DNA of 64,000 nt from Leptospira licerasiae serovar Varillal str. VAR 010 (GCF_000244755.1 NZ_AHOO02000011.1:338001-402000); one strand, 5' to 3'. Shown: positions 19,745-28,620, counted from the stretch's first letter. A program made the numbers and translations. Notes: a model not told the origin generated them from the sequence alone.

Positions 19745-21274
19745 TCAGGAAATAAATTGAGTAAACCATCGAGAAGCTTCCTGTCTGATAGATTGTATAT
19801 CAGGTTTTATATCGGAAGCCCAGGCAATAATTCCATCAGGACGTATCAGTACGGAATTCAACCCTAACTGCTCTTTCGCTCTACCGGAAATGTATTTTAT
19901 TCGGTCTCCGTATTCATTTGCAAAGGTTTTAAGGGAAGAATTCGAATCGAAATCGAGAAGTATTCCTTGGCCACCTTGCATAAGTTCGCTGGTCCTTCTA
20001 CCATCCTCAAACTCGAAGTTCGGGACACTATAACCCACTAAAGGATGTGCATCGCCTAGATCGTAGTGCGCAAAAATTCCCCACACCCTAGCCGCCATAT
20101 AAGTCGCCACATCCCGAGTTTCCATAAGATCTCTAAAAATCGAGTTTAATGCACGGGCCTCTGGGTTTGGCTTCATGATATGGACTTGAGCCCGCGACCA
20201 GTCCAGGACCTGTGCACCGATCGGATGTCGCTCCCTTTGATAACTATCTAATAAACCTTCCGGAGCTTTGTTATGGATGGTCGCGGCAAGTTTCCATCCG
20301 AGGTTCATCGCATCACCCAATCCAAGGTTCAGTCCTTGCCCTCCCAAAGGAGAATGAATATGAGCTGCATCTCCAGCTAAAAGAATTCGTCCATTAAGAT
20401 AACTTGATACTTGTCTCGCTCTGTCCGTCCAAGTAGTTGCAAAATGAAGAGCACTGATAGTTACATCAGTGTTCGAGATACGACGCAGGACTTCCTGCAC
20501 ATGTTCCAATGTGATTTGTTTTTCAGAACTATGAAATGCACCTCGATCAAAATCCTGCATCACAATAAAACCCGGTTGAGACTGCAAATACATACCTCTT
20601 TCGGTCAGATTCCTTCCCGGCTTCAGTTTCTCCGGATCTGCCAGATCGATCTTCGTAGAATAGCCGGTAAACTCCGGTTCCGTACCTATAAATTCGAAAC
20701 CTCCCAATTTGCGAACCGCGCTGCGAGCTCCATCACAACCCACAAGCCACTGTCCTTGAAAAGATTGGTCTACCGATTGAACGATTACCCCATCTTCAGT
20801 CTGAGAAAAGGAAGTTAATGCAAGACCGCGCTTAATTTCTACGCCTAAGGATACTGCACGAAGAGTAAGTATTGTTTCAATCTCTTCCATTACCGATATC
20901 AAATTGGTTTCGGTAGAACTTTTCAGCCGATGTTTCCATTGTGAAGTATCAATATTACCTTCGTGAAATGGAATACCAGCAAAATGCCCTACCTGGCGAC
21001 GCGGACCTTGTTGCACTGCATTAGCGTGAGGATTTTTAAGATGTTTATGGATCTCAAGTTCGCCTAATAATCCTCTTCGATCGAAAGATTCGATGCTAGG
21101 AGCGGAAAGCCCCCGTATCCCAAAAGGAAGTTGTTTGAAAGGTGAATAAGGATTATCCGATTTTTCTAATATTAGAACGGAACATTTTGCAAGAGCGAGC
21201 TCGCATGCTAAAAAAAGTCCGACCGGGCCAGCCCCGGAAATAATAACATCATAATTGGGCTGGTTATGCTTCAT
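19745..21274 (-). CDS. FAD-dependent aromatic-type monooxygenase
   Basis: Class A flavin monooxygenase of the PheA/TfdB/MhpA type, which hydroxylates aromatic or polyketide-like compounds with NAD(P)H and oxygen. Motifs are the N-terminal ISGAGPVGLFLACELA dinucleotide fold, the GCDGARSAVRKLGG DG motif, and GDAAHIHSPLGGQGLNLGLGDAMNLGWKLA, which completes the FAD site. The C-terminal thioredoxin-like tail is present, for a total of 509 residues. Its ATG overlaps the stop of the upstream TetR gene in ATGA, so it is very probably controlled by that regulator. The natural substrate is unknown; detoxification of phenolic or antibiotic compounds is inference. Confidence 0.9.
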   Translation of the reverse strand: MKHNQPNYDVIISGAGPVGLFLACELALAKCSVLILEKSDNPYSPFKQLPFGIRGLSAPSIESFDRRGLLGELEIHKHLKNPHANAVQQGPRRQVGHFAGIPFHEGNIDTSQWKHRLKSSTETNLISVMEEIETILTLRAVSLGVEIKRGLALTSFSQTEDGVIVQSVDQSFQGQWLVGCDGARSAVRKLGGFEFIGTEPEFTGYSTKIDLADPEKLKPGRNLTERGMYLQSQPGFIVMQDFDRGAFHSSEKQITLEHVQEVLRRISNTDVTISALHFATTWTDRARQVSSYLNGRILLAGDAAHIHSPLGGQGLNLGLGDAMNLGWKLAATIHNKAPEGLLDSYQRERHPIGAQVLDWSRAQVHIMKPNPEARALNSIFRDLMETRDVATYMAARVWGIFAHYDLGDAHPLVGYSVPNFEFEDGRRTSELMQGGQGILLDFDSNSSLKTFANEYGDRIKYISGRAKEQLGLNSVLIRPDGIIAWASDIKPDIQSIRQEASRWFTQFIS

Positions 21275-21825
21275 TTATTCCATCCATTTTTCAAAACTCT
21301 GAACGTGAGAGTTAATACATCCTTGGGAGACGTCGAATTACATGCAAAGCTCACGCCTTCAAGGATCAGCTTTGCAACACACTCCGCTTCTATTTTACTC
21401 ACACCGGAATCGTTTTGGATCTCTTTGGCTAAAGTATTTTCATAACGGGCCCATAACCCGCGTAGATAGGAAGTAAGTTCAGGCGAAGATCTGATGAGCT
21501 TTCCAAATCCGGAGAAAGTTTTTTTATCGGGCGGATTGAATAACTTGCTCGAAAAAAAATATCGATAGAGAGCATCCAGAATGGATTGCCCCTTCTTTCG
21601 TTCTTTAATCGCCTTCAAGATATCTGTATCTATCTCATCCTCAAGATCGAAAATGAGGGACTCTTTTGTCGGAAAATAATTAAAAAGTGTAGTAACGGCA
21701 ACTTCCGCTTTTTCGGCTATTTCAGCAATTGTAACGGTATCGTATCCTTTCTCTATAAAAAGGTCACGAGCAATATCAGATATGAGTTTTCGAGTTTTGG
21801 CTTTTTTTATTTCCCGCAATCCCAT
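21271..21825 (-). CDS. TetR family transcriptional regulator
   Basis: One-component repressor. The N-terminal helix-turn-helix is typical: ISDIARDLFIEKGYDTVTIAEIAEKAEVAVTTLFNYFPTKESLI. The C-terminal ligand domain (residues 75-184) is not recognisable beyond the family. It forms a two-gene unit with the flavin monooxygenase, overlapping its start by four bases. A long inverted repeat lies 55-95 bases upstream at 21880-21920, a good candidate for its own operator. Length is 184 residues. Confidence 0.92.
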   Translation of the reverse strand: MGLREIKKAKTRKLISDIARDLFIEKGYDTVTIAEIAEKAEVAVTTLFNYFPTKESLIFDLEDEIDTDILKAIKERKKGQSILDALYRYFFSSKLFNPPDKKTFSGFGKLIRSSPELTSYLRGLWARYENTLAKEIQNDSGVSKIEAECVAKLILEGVSFACNSTSPKDVLTLTFRVLKNGWNK

Positions 21826-21879
21826 CCGAAATCTCTCCTATGTGCGATCAGATTCGAGAATTACAAATCAAAAACCAAT

Positions 21880-21920
21880 ATCAAGTATAAAATTGTAGTT
21901 ACTTCATTTTTATACTTGAT
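21880..21920. promoter_or_regulatory. Inverted repeat upstream of tetR-monooxygenase unit
   Basis: ATCAAGTATAAAA (21880-21892) and TTTTATACTTGAT (21908-21920) are perfect 13-base inverted arms separated by 15 bases. Position and symmetry suggest an operator bound by the TetR-family protein encoded just downstream. Confidence 0.6.
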
Positions 21921-21925
21921 GCAAT

Positions 21926-22195
21926 AATATTGGAACGACAAAAAACAGCCCTTTAGGGGTAATTGGGCGACTTCTCGCTTTGCTCGAAACGCGCTGCTTC
22001 GGGCTTCGGTCTCTTCGAGACTAAACCCTGCGCATCGCTGTCGCGACGAAATGGGGATGTGACTTTGGTTGTGGGCCTTGGGTTGTAAAAGGGAGGCCCC
22101 ACCCTACTCTGGGTGGGGGCCGGTGCGGTGGTACACGAATAATCGCCTTAGCACATTTCCCTCTGATTGGCGAGGATAATTTCTCCTTCACTTCC
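21926..22195. other. GC-rich non-coding segment with strong hairpin
   Basis: Intergenic stretch with composition unlike its AT-rich flanks. It contains runs such as CGACTTCTCGCTTTGCTCG and CTTCGGTCTCTTCGAGAC. At 22095-22121 GGCCCCACCC pairs with GGGTGGGGGCC around TACTCT, with one extra G, to give a very stable hairpin. I see no open frame with a credible start. Similar GC-rich intergenic blocks occur as dispersed elements in some leptospires, from memory and unverified. Confidence 0.5.
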
Positions 22196-22213
22196 ATGTT
22201 GGAATTCCAACAT
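22196..22213. promoter_or_regulatory. 18-bp perfect palindrome with overlapping TTCCAA-NN-TTGGAA site
   Basis: ATGTTGGAATTCCAACAT is a perfect 18-base palindrome. A second dyad, TTCCAACATTGGAA (22205-22218), overlaps it, giving alternating TTCCA and TTGGAA boxes. It lies about 85 bases before the membrane-protein gene at 22300, so an operator is plausible. No regulator gene is directly adjacent. Confidence 0.5.
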
Positions 22214-22299
22214 TGGAATCAATATTCAGAAATTTGTTTACTTCCACCAATATAGATGAATAAATATTTGTCTTAGCTAGTTTCATCTGGAGAGACTTC

Positions 22300-22695
22300 A
22301 TGATTCAAAGTATCGTAGCGCCAATCGTTGCCGGAATAGCTGGGTTTATTTGCGCCTTTCTTTTTAGTGGTCCTCTCTATTTCGGCCTTTCAAAATTTCT
22401 AAATTTACCCACTCAGGAAGAAAAAAAGGATCTTGGGGTCCGAATATTTTTGAACTTCTGCGTTTTTGTGGCTACGGCATTTTCTCTCTCATTGATCTTA
22501 CAATATATCAGTCTACAAAATAAAGCCCAAGGTCAATCCATCGCTTTCATTCTTTGGTTCGGGTTGATATTCACATCTAGTTCTATCGATGTAATCTGGA
22601 AAGGTAAACATCTGAAACTTTGGATCTTTGAGTCTATCTCTTCCCTTATCACAATCCAAGTTTTAATGTTTGTTCTATTACTATTTTATAAATGA
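22300..22695 (+). CDS. DUF1761-like four-helix membrane protein
   Basis: Small integral membrane protein (131 residues) of unknown function. Four hydrophobic segments are visible at about residues 5-28, 47-67, 82-97 and 109-129. The pattern of an N-terminal GxxxG-rich helix, FSGPLYFG, an LWFGLIFTSS stretch and a KLWIFESISSL segment resembles the DUF1761 family; this assignment is by pattern only. The ATG follows a GGAGAGA at about 22290. Its stop overlaps the start of the next membrane protein gene in ATGA, so the two are co-translated and may act together. Confidence 0.7.
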   Translation: MIQSIVAPIVAGIAGFICAFLFSGPLYFGLSKFLNLPTQEEKKDLGVRIFLNFCVFVATAFSLSLILQYISLQNKAQGQSIAFILWFGLIFTSSSIDVIWKGKHLKLWIFESISSLITIQVLMFVLLLFYK

Positions 22696-23108
22696 AACAA
22701 GCTCGATTCTTTCTAACATTAGATTCTTCCGGTGCGTTAATCGTAGGATTATTCGTCCTTCTTTTCTCTTCTTTCCTCGCAAACTTAACCGGCTGGACCG
22801 AAAGTTTCACTCACATGGAAGGTTTTGCAAATTTAATATATGGTTCTTATTCCGGAACACTTCTATTACGTTTAAAAAAAGGAAATCTTCAGCGTGTATT
22901 TGTTTTCATACTAATTATAGCAAATTCATTTTGGGGTTTGCAATGTTTTGCACAAGCATGGAGATTAAAGGAAGATGCCACCAGCATCGGGACAGCGATA
23001 CTATTACTTGAAGGTGTTTATTTAGTAGCGCTATCCTATTTTGAAGCGAGATTCGTTTTACCTCAATGTGTTTCTCGCTCTTCTCAAATATCAAAAAAAT
23101 CTATTTAG
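22692..23108 (+). CDS. Hypothetical four-helix membrane protein
   Basis: I do not recognise this 138-residue protein. It has four hydrophobic segments (about 10-32, 44-62, 72-92, 97-118) and a short basic C-terminus ([11 protein letters not shown]). Start and preceding gene overlap by four bases, so it is coupled to the DUF1761-like protein. Its last eight bases overlap the convergent metallo-beta-lactamase-fold gene. Function cannot be inferred beyond a membrane location. Confidence 0.65.
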   Translation: MKQARFFLTLDSSGALIVGLFVLLFSSFLANLTGWTESFTHMEGFANLIYGSYSGTLLLRLKKGNLQRVFVFILIIANSFWGLQCFAQAWRLKEDATSIGTAILLLEGVYLVALSYFEARFVLPQCVSRSSQISKKSI

Positions 23109-24042
23109 TGGGAGCAGGAATACTTTGATGTCCTGGATGGATCTGAATTTTTGGGAATTTAGCTGCAACGGTTTGTAGCAAATCTAGACTCACTTTATTC
23201 CTTTCTATATCCTTAGTAAAATCTCCTGGAGTTACATTATTCAGCCAACCCCAGCTAGTATGACAAGTATCTCCAGTAATCAGCTGGACCCCGTTAGTAG
23301 ATTTTATTAAAAATGCAATGCTACCTTCCGTATGTCCAGGAACCGAGACTACATAAAGAGATTGGTCACCGAAAAAATCTAGAAATCTAATTGGAGCAGC
23401 TTCTTTTCTAAAGAAGTTTAATTCGGAAAGAACAGTATCAGGTCCGAGTATCTTGTCCGTACTTCCTTGCACAAAAAGATGAAGGAATCGAGTATCCCCA
23501 GGTTCGTTCTGACCAGTATATACTGAAGTCCCAATTGGAAAATCTTGAGTACCCAAAATATGATCTAAATGCAAATGAGTAATAAAGATACCTTCTACTT
23601 TTTTTGGCTCTTTTTGCAGCCACTCTTTAATCGTTGTATGAATCTTCAAAGCTCCCAAATTCATCTGAGAAGCGACTATTCCGGAAACAGGCCATTCTTT
23701 TGTCTCCTTACGAAATACGTCCCCGAGCCCGGTATCCACCACATATCTTCCAAATTTAGGATGATCTATTACGTAAAAATAAATTTGAATCGGTTCCTGA
23801 CCGGACTGCAAACCTGCAGTAATTGCTTTTTGATCCTTTAAATTGATCAGACCAGCACGTTCCGTTGCCCAGTCCGCTGCGATAATCTTTTTAAAAACAA
23901 TCGGACCTTTATCTGAAGGATTGATATCTTTGATATCGACTGGAGTTCCTTTATTCACTAGAACAGAGCGATTGGAAGTAACTGCGCAAGCGGTTAAAAT
24001 TCCGATCGCGACTAATAATATAATGATTCGTTGGATTTTCAC
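23101..24042 (-). CDS. Metallo-beta-lactamase-fold hydrolase, probable lipoprotein
   Basis: MBL-fold enzyme similar in layout to N-acyl homoserine lactonases and related hydrolases. The metal site is complete: HLHLDHILG (HxHxDH), a His in SVPGHTEGS, an Asp in LITGDTCHT and a C-terminal HPGHQS. The N-terminus [21 protein letters not shown] has a lipobox with Cys19, so the enzyme is anchored outside the cytoplasm. Length is 313 residues. It stands alone on the minus strand and overlaps the convergent membrane-protein gene by eight bases. The substrate is unknown; lactonase activity is only one possibility. Confidence 0.85.
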   Translation of the reverse strand: MKIQRIIILLVAIGILTACAVTSNRSVLVNKGTPVDIKDINPSDKGPIVFKKIIAADWATERAGLINLKDQKAITAGLQSGQEPIQIYFYVIDHPKFGRYVVDTGLGDVFRKETKEWPVSGIVASQMNLGALKIHTTIKEWLQKEPKKVEGIFITHLHLDHILGTQDFPIGTSVYTGQNEPGDTRFLHLFVQGSTDKILGPDTVLSELNFFRKEAAPIRFLDFFGDQSLYVVSVPGHTEGSIAFLIKSTNGVQLITGDTCHTSWGWLNNVTPGDFTKDIERNKVSLDLLQTVAAKFPKIQIHPGHQSIPAPTK

Positions 24043-24107
24043 GAAGAATAGACCTTATACCTTTAAGATAGTTCGAAAAGAATTCTGAATTCTAAATAAT
24101 CTTTCAA

Positions 24108-25280
24108 TTAAATTACTTTATCTTTTTTCAACTCTTCTATCTCTGAATCGCTATAGCCTAAAGACTTTAAGATTTCCTGATTATGCTCTCCGTGATCAGG
24201 CGGGTCCATCCTGTATGTCACCTTACTTTCCGAAAAAGGAAAAGGAGATCCGAATTGTATATAATCCCCGTATTGTTTATGTTTACGATCCAGGATCAGT
24301 CCTTTTTCTCGGAGCACCGGATCTTTAGAAACCTCGTCCAGGGTTTTGACAGGAGTAAGACAAGAATCAGGATTTTGGAATATAGGCTCCAGGTCTGCAA
24401 GAGTTTTAGAGGAGAAGTATTCAGTGAGGATTTTTTTCCATTCTGCAAAATGTGTTTCTGCGATCGGGGTTTTTTCCAAATGCACATCGAGCCCGGATTG
24501 TCTTAAGAATGTTTTAAAGAACATTTCTTCCAACGCGCCTAATGCTACCCAACGGCCTTCTTTAGTTTTGTAAGTGGAATAATTCGGGAGTTTTCCTGAT
24601 AATAATTCGTTTCCACCTTCCGGATTTTTACCCGTTGCGGAATAGATCCCTCCATATAATGAGATAAATTGGAGAGAAGCTTCCATCATAGAGATTGCAA
24701 TCTTTTGGCCTCGACCCGTTTTTTCCCGATAATACAGAGCCGCCAAAATTGAAGAAAGAGCAGTTAACGTTCCGCCTCCTATATCCGCCAATTGGAATCC
24801 CGGAGCCTGGGGATTTTTTCCGGTTTGGTCTAATACTCCCGATAGAGAAAGATAATTTAAGTCATGCCCAGCAAAGTCCTTATATGCGCCGGAATCTCCA
24901 TATCCGTAAATCCCGCAATAGATCAGTCTAGGAAATTTTTCTTTTAGATCCTCGTAACCGAGTCCCATTTTAGAAAGTCCGTCCGGGCGAAATCCTTCCA
25001 ACAATATATCAGCATCTTCTAATAGTTTAAATAATATCTCTTTGGATTTTTCCCTCTTAAGATTGAGTGTGATCGCTTTCTTATTTCTGTTCAACATCAG
25101 ATACAAAGAAGGCGCACCGTTTTCTTTTTTGAACATCACTCTAGTTGCGTCCATTGCTCTCGGATTTTCTACCTTGATGATCTCGGCTCCCATATCTCCC
25201 AGATACATGGAGCATAACGGACCTGGTAGCAATAAGCTTAAATCTACTACCTTAACTCCTGAAAGTGGACCTTTGTTCAT
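24108..25280 (-). CDS. CaiB/BaiF-type CoA transferase (alpha-methylacyl-CoA racemase-like)
   Basis: Family III CoA transferase. The opening GVKVVDLSLLLPGPLCSMYLGDMGAEIIKVENP is typical, and the catalytic aspartate is Asp166 in GFQLADIGGG. The segment LEGFRPDGLSKMGLGYEDL and the C-terminal PVKTLDEV region are also conserved. At 390 residues it is of usual length for alpha-methylacyl-CoA racemase, and GGG after the Asp is found in racemases, so racemase activity on branched acyl-CoA is the best guess. It probably forms its own unit. A degenerate copy of the 36-bp repeat lies just upstream at 25301-25324. Confidence 0.88.
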   Translation of the reverse strand: MNKGPLSGVKVVDLSLLLPGPLCSMYLGDMGAEIIKVENPRAMDATRVMFKKENGAPSLYLMLNRNKKAITLNLKREKSKEILFKLLEDADILLEGFRPDGLSKMGLGYEDLKEKFPRLIYCGIYGYGDSGAYKDFAGHDLNYLSLSGVLDQTGKNPQAPGFQLADIGGGTLTALSSILAALYYREKTGRGQKIAISMMEASLQFISLYGGIYSATGKNPEGGNELLSGKLPNYSTYKTKEGRWVALGALEEMFFKTFLRQSGLDVHLEKTPIAETHFAEWKKILTEYFSSKTLADLEPIFQNPDSCLTPVKTLDEVSKDPVLREKGLILDRKHKQYGDYIQFGSPFPFSESKVTYRMDPPDHGEHNQEILKSLGYSDSEIEELKKDKVI

Positions 25281-25300
25281 TTTTTTTTAATTCCCTGTAT

Positions 25301-25324
25301 ATAGTCTCTCTACTCCTGAAGCCC
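25301..25324 (+). repeat. Degenerate copy of the 36-bp repeat
   Basis: ATAGTC-TCTCTA-CTCCTGAAGCCC matches the conserved core ATAGTC-GCTTCG-CTCCTGAA-R-CCC of the 16.5 kb repeat with four mismatches, all in the middle six bases, and the same spacing. It lies upstream of the CoA transferase gene. Confidence 0.5.
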
Positions 25325-25405
25325 AAGCGGAGGACTAAAAACTTTGAACCTGTTTAGATCCGGAATGTAGGAAGAAAAGTGTTTTTTGTTTTAAAAAAAC
25401 GGCGT

Positions 25406-26281
25406 TCAATCCGGCTCTTCTTCACTCAACTCTTTGCTAGTTTTTCCCCAACGCCATTTGGTATAATCTTCCGCCGTAGCAAAAGTATATCCTTCCGATC
25501 TCAATTTTTCTATGATAAACGGTAGGACTTCTTTGGTGGTTGGATGTGTATCGTGAAATAAGATCACAACACCTTGCCCTTCCGTTTTGGATACTGACGA
25601 GTTATAGATACGATCCATTTTCCTTCTGAATTTTTCGTTATCCGGATCTATCCTTGGTCCTTTTTCGTACCATTCTCCTTTTACCCATTCTTTGGAATCA
25701 GTGGAATCGAATTCTTTAGTCCACATGAATACGAGACCTTTACCTTGGAGCGCGGAACTTACTCTTTTCCGGACTGTTTCGTTACTAATTTTGATATAAG
25801 GTGAACCGAAGGGAGGCCTGATCCATATTAATTTTCCAGAATATTCTCCCAATTCATTCCGGTATAATTTTTGGTTTTCGGACAGTTGGCTCTCTATTCT
25901 TTTCGGGGACATGTACGCGAAATTCTGGTGACCAAGCGTGTGATTTCCGATTGTATGACCTTCTTCTTTCATACGGATCAGCACTGTTTTATATTTTCTG
26001 AAACTATTCCCTCTAGTGCTCGCCTTAGGCAACCAGGCGCCACATACAAAGAAGGTAGCTTTTACATTTTCTTTTTTGAGTATATCCAGTACGTCGTTAG
26101 TCCAATCGGAGGGACCGTCATCGAACGTTAGAAAAGCGGTTTTAGGAGGAAGGGGATCTCCTTCATAATATCCGATGGGGCCTTCTTTGTGATCGATTGG
26201 AATATGTATAGAAGTCCCGAAACTGGAACAGTAGATCAGGAACAATAAAGAAAAGGATAAGGCGGTCTTCATAAAACTCAT
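25406..26281 (-). CDS. Polysaccharide deacetylase (NodB domain), probable lipoprotein
   Basis: NodB-family carbohydrate esterase 4, removing acetyl groups from peptidoglycan or another N-acetylhexosamine polymer. Motif 1 is TAFLTFDDGPSDW (metal-binding Asp pair), motif 2 is GHTIGNHTLGHQN (HxxxH), motif 3 IWIRPPFGSP and motif 5 the VVILFHDTHP histidine. The signal region ends LIYCSS, a lipobox, so it is a lipoprotein; the ATG may be at 26281 or three codons later (MKTALSFSLLF). Length is 291 residues. It is a single-gene unit, with the inverted repeat copy at 26347-26373 upstream. Confidence 0.9.
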   Translation of the reverse strand: MSFMKTALSFSLLFLIYCSSFGTSIHIPIDHKEGPIGYYEGDPLPPKTAFLTFDDGPSDWTNDVLDILKKENVKATFFVCGAWLPKASTRGNSFRKYKTVLIRMKEEGHTIGNHTLGHQNFAYMSPKRIESQLSENQKLYRNELGEYSGKLIWIRPPFGSPYIKISNETVRKRVSSALQGKGLVFMWTKEFDSTDSKEWVKGEWYEKGPRIDPDNEKFRRKMDRIYNSSVSKTEGQGVVILFHDTHPTTKEVLPFIIEKLRSEGYTFATAEDYTKWRWGKTSKELSEEEPD

Positions 26282-26346
26282 ACCATCCTATAAAGTTAAA
26301 AACTTTAAGCTTGGATCGGTTTGAATTTTTAGCTTATAGTCCGGCT

Positions 26347-26373
26347 ACCCGGGCTTCAGGAGCGAAGCGACTA
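26347..26373 (-). repeat. Inverted copy of the 36-bp repeat core
   Basis: Bases 26355-26373 are the exact reverse complement of the 19-base core TAGTCGCTTCGCTCCTGAA of the tandem repeat at 16471, and the adjoining GGG/C bases continue partial identity. It sits between the deacetylase and the small transporter gene, both on the minus strand. Confidence 0.8.
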
Positions 26374-26469
26374 TCCTCTTATAATTTAGACTCCGGGAGT
26401 AACGATCTCGGCCACAACTTTGCTTCAAGATCACTACCCTATTCGGTTTATTATTTATTACTTTATGAC

Positions 26470-26847
26470 TTAGGCGAACATTTCGGCAGAGGTCAACCAT
26501 ACCCCTGCAAGTATCAAACCGATCCCTGTCCATTGGGTCCAGTTCAGTTCTTCCTTAAAAAATATCGCGGAAGCTACGAGTACTATAATAAATCCAGCAG
26601 ATGTGAAGAGAGGGTATGCTAAGGATAATTTTAATCCGTTACCCAATACCCATCTATAACCTAATAACGCGATCCCGAAAGAAGCTAGTCCTGCAAAGAA
26701 TACCGGATGTAAAAATGCTTTGATCAATCCTTCAATTCCGGAAGCAGTATTTGTTTTATCTCCTAATGAACTTGCCTTGATCAAAATGTTTGCCAAAGCA
26801 TTGAAGAATAATGCGACTATGAAAATGATTATCACCGTTAATTTCAT
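26470..26847 (-). CDS. Small EamA/SMR-like membrane transporter
   Basis: Four-helix protein of 125 residues in the drug/metabolite transporter superfamily. The helices are at about 3-22, 48-66, 75-95 and 103-120. The N-terminal FFNALANILIKASS and the C-terminal EELNWTQWTGIGLILAGVWLT are typical of EamA-like half transporters, resembling ArnE/F or SMR proteins, which act as dimers. No Glu is found in the first helix at the position used by classical multidrug SMR proteins, so a different substrate is likely. It is divergent from the alpha/beta hydrolase gene at 26992. Confidence 0.75.
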   Translation of the reverse strand: MKLTVIIIFIVALFFNALANILIKASSLGDKTNTASGIEGLIKAFLHPVFFAGLASFGIALLGYRWVLGNGLKLSLAYPLFTSAGFIIVLVASAIFFKEELNWTQWTGIGLILAGVWLTSAEMFA

Positions 26848-26991
26848 CTATCTCTCTCAAGAATTCGATTATTGTTTTCTTGTAATCTCCCCTTAGGAAG
26901 AGTGTATTATCCCTCTTTTGGGAATCGGTCGAAACTCCGAATTCCTGTCCATCGAAAGCAAAGGGAAAGAAATGGCAAGGGCAAATCTTGA

Positions 26992-27819
26992 ATGGATAGA
27001 AAAACATTTAACTTCCGCGGGATCAAACTTTCTTACATCGATTCCGGCAATAAATCCTTGGAGCCGATACTGATAGCTCATGCTAACGGATTTTCTGCAG
27101 GTTGTTATTCTTATTTAATACATAAACTTTCCGAAACACATAGAGTTCTTGCTTTGGATTTTTGCGGTCATGGCGAATCGGAACCGAACATGGAATGGAA
27201 TGATTGGTTTTTCTTTAGAGATCAAGTTTTGGCGCTCATTGAAAATGAAGGTTTGAAGAATGTTGTGGGAGTTGGGCATTCGTTAGGAGGAGCTAGTCTT
27301 CTTATTTCGTCTTATAAGAGACCTGATCACTTTCGAAAAATTTTTGCAATGGATCCGGTAGTCTTAAATCTTGCTTACCTTCTTCTTGCATTGGCTTTCG
27401 ATACTCCGTTGGCAAAGGGTGCGATAAAAAGAAGAAGAGAATTTAAAGATCTAACACTGGTCAAAAAAGCGTTCAGAAAAACTCCCACCTTTGCAAATTG
27501 GTCCGACGAAGTTTTCGAAGATTATCTGAGTTCTTGTTTCAAGAAAGAAGGAGATAAATGGGTCTTATGTTGTCCTCCGGAATTAGAGGCTAAAATTTTC
27601 AACTCGGTCAGCTTTCTAAGTTTACTACAATATAGAAGGATTAAGACGGAAACTCATATCACAATCCCCAGAAAATACGAAGTATGTTCTCCTTCTGCCG
27701 CAAAAAGGATCATCAAAGGAAATCCGAATTCGAGCTTAGAGTTATGGGATGATATTTCCCACTTTTTTCCGTTTGAACGTCCTGAAAAAACCCTGGAAAG
27801 AATCATTCAAAAATTATAA
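26992..27819 (+). CDS. Alpha/beta hydrolase
   Basis: Cytoplasmic alpha/beta-hydrolase of 275 residues. The nucleophile elbow is VGVGHSLGGASLL, the oxyanion segment is PILIAHANGFSAGCY, and a late His in DDISHFFPFERPE completes the triad with an acidic residue between. The HxNGFxA sequence near the oxyanion hole resembles a group of uncharacterised esterases. It lies 15 bases upstream of an AraC-type regulator and the two are probably co-transcribed. Substrate unknown. Confidence 0.88.
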   Translation: MDRKTFNFRGIKLSYIDSGNKSLEPILIAHANGFSAGCYSYLIHKLSETHRVLALDFCGHGESEPNMEWNDWFFFRDQVLALIENEGLKNVVGVGHSLGGASLLISSYKRPDHFRKIFAMDPVVLNLAYLLLALAFDTPLAKGAIKRRREFKDLTLVKKAFRKTPTFANWSDEVFEDYLSSCFKKEGDKWVLCCPPELEAKIFNSVSFLSLLQYRRIKTETHITIPRKYEVCSPSAAKRIIKGNPNSSLELWDDISHFFPFERPEKTLERIIQKL

Positions 27820-27834
27820 TCCGGTATTCGGAAA

Positions 27835-28620
27835 ATGGAAGAATCTCAAATCGGAACACTATTCTATTTTGGGGCCAGGGTATTCCTTGCTCAGAAAGGA
27901 CTAACCACAGATCCTCACTCTCACTATGCTGTTTCCATTTTGATCTCTTTAACTTCTAAGTTCAAAGTGATCGAAGAATCAGGCCTTGTGTTAGAATTCC
28001 AGGCAGTCGTATTAGCTCCGAATACATATCATACTCTTTCCGCGGAAAATTCGGATCTAATCGTTTTACAGATCGATCCTTACGGTATCGACTACGCTTC
28101 CATCGCAGCTCGGTTCGGAAGAAAGGGAATCTCAGAGATCCCTTTCGAAAACTTAGAACCCGTTCTTTCCAGATGCAAAAATCTATTTCATGAAAAAGTG
28201 AATTGCCATACAGCTAAAGAGCTTTTCGAAGATATTCTTACTTGTGTAGGTACTGAAAAACCTTCCAGAGTTTCTTTGGATCCAAGGGTCCTATCTGCAA
28301 CGCTTAGAATGAAATCGGCTCTTCCCGGTTCCGTCTCCGTCCCGGAACTTGCAAAGGAAGCTGGGTTTTCCGAAACTAGGTTTATGCACGTTTTTAAATT
28401 ACAAATGGGTTTACCCGTGCGGCAATACCAACTTTGGCTGAGACTTCACGAGGCGGCTAAACTTTTGAAAGAAGGTGGAAATCTTACGGAAGCGTCTCAT
28501 GCTGCAGGTTTTGCAGACCAAGCACACCTAAGTCGGACTTTTAAAAGAATGTTCGGAGTACAACCTTCTAAGTTTTTAGGCGCAAACACGAACGTCGCTG
28601 TCCATTTTTGCGTTCAATAA
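27835..28620 (+). CDS. AraC family transcriptional regulator
   Basis: Regulator of 261 residues. The C-terminal 100 residues are the AraC/XylS double helix-turn-helix: VPELAKEAGFSETRFMHVFKLQMGLPVRQYQLWLRLHEAAKLL and GGNLTEASHAAGFADQAHLSRTFKRMFGVQPSKF, the second being the most conserved block. The N-terminal cupin-like sensor domain includes DPHSHYAVSILISL, suggesting an effector pocket, but the ligand is unknown. It follows the alpha/beta hydrolase by 15 bases, so it may control that gene. A strong terminator follows. Confidence 0.93.
   Translation: MEESQIGTLFYFGARVFLAQKGLTTDPHSHYAVSILISLTSKFKVIEESGLVLEFQAVVLAPNTYHTLSAENSDLIVLQIDPYGIDYASIAARFGRKGISEIPFENLEPVLSRCKNLFHEKVNCHTAKELFEDILTCVGTEKPSRVSLDPRVLSATLRMKSALPGSVSVPELAKEAGFSETRFMHVFKLQMGLPVRQYQLWLRLHEAAKLLKEGGNLTEASHAAGFADQAHLSRTFKRMFGVQPSKFLGANTNVAVHFCVQ

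Noticed and set aside
22670..23011. Plus-strand ORF of 113 codons overlapping the membrane protein pair
   Set aside because: Out of frame with the better 22692 gene, which is coupled by ATGA and has clear membrane helices.
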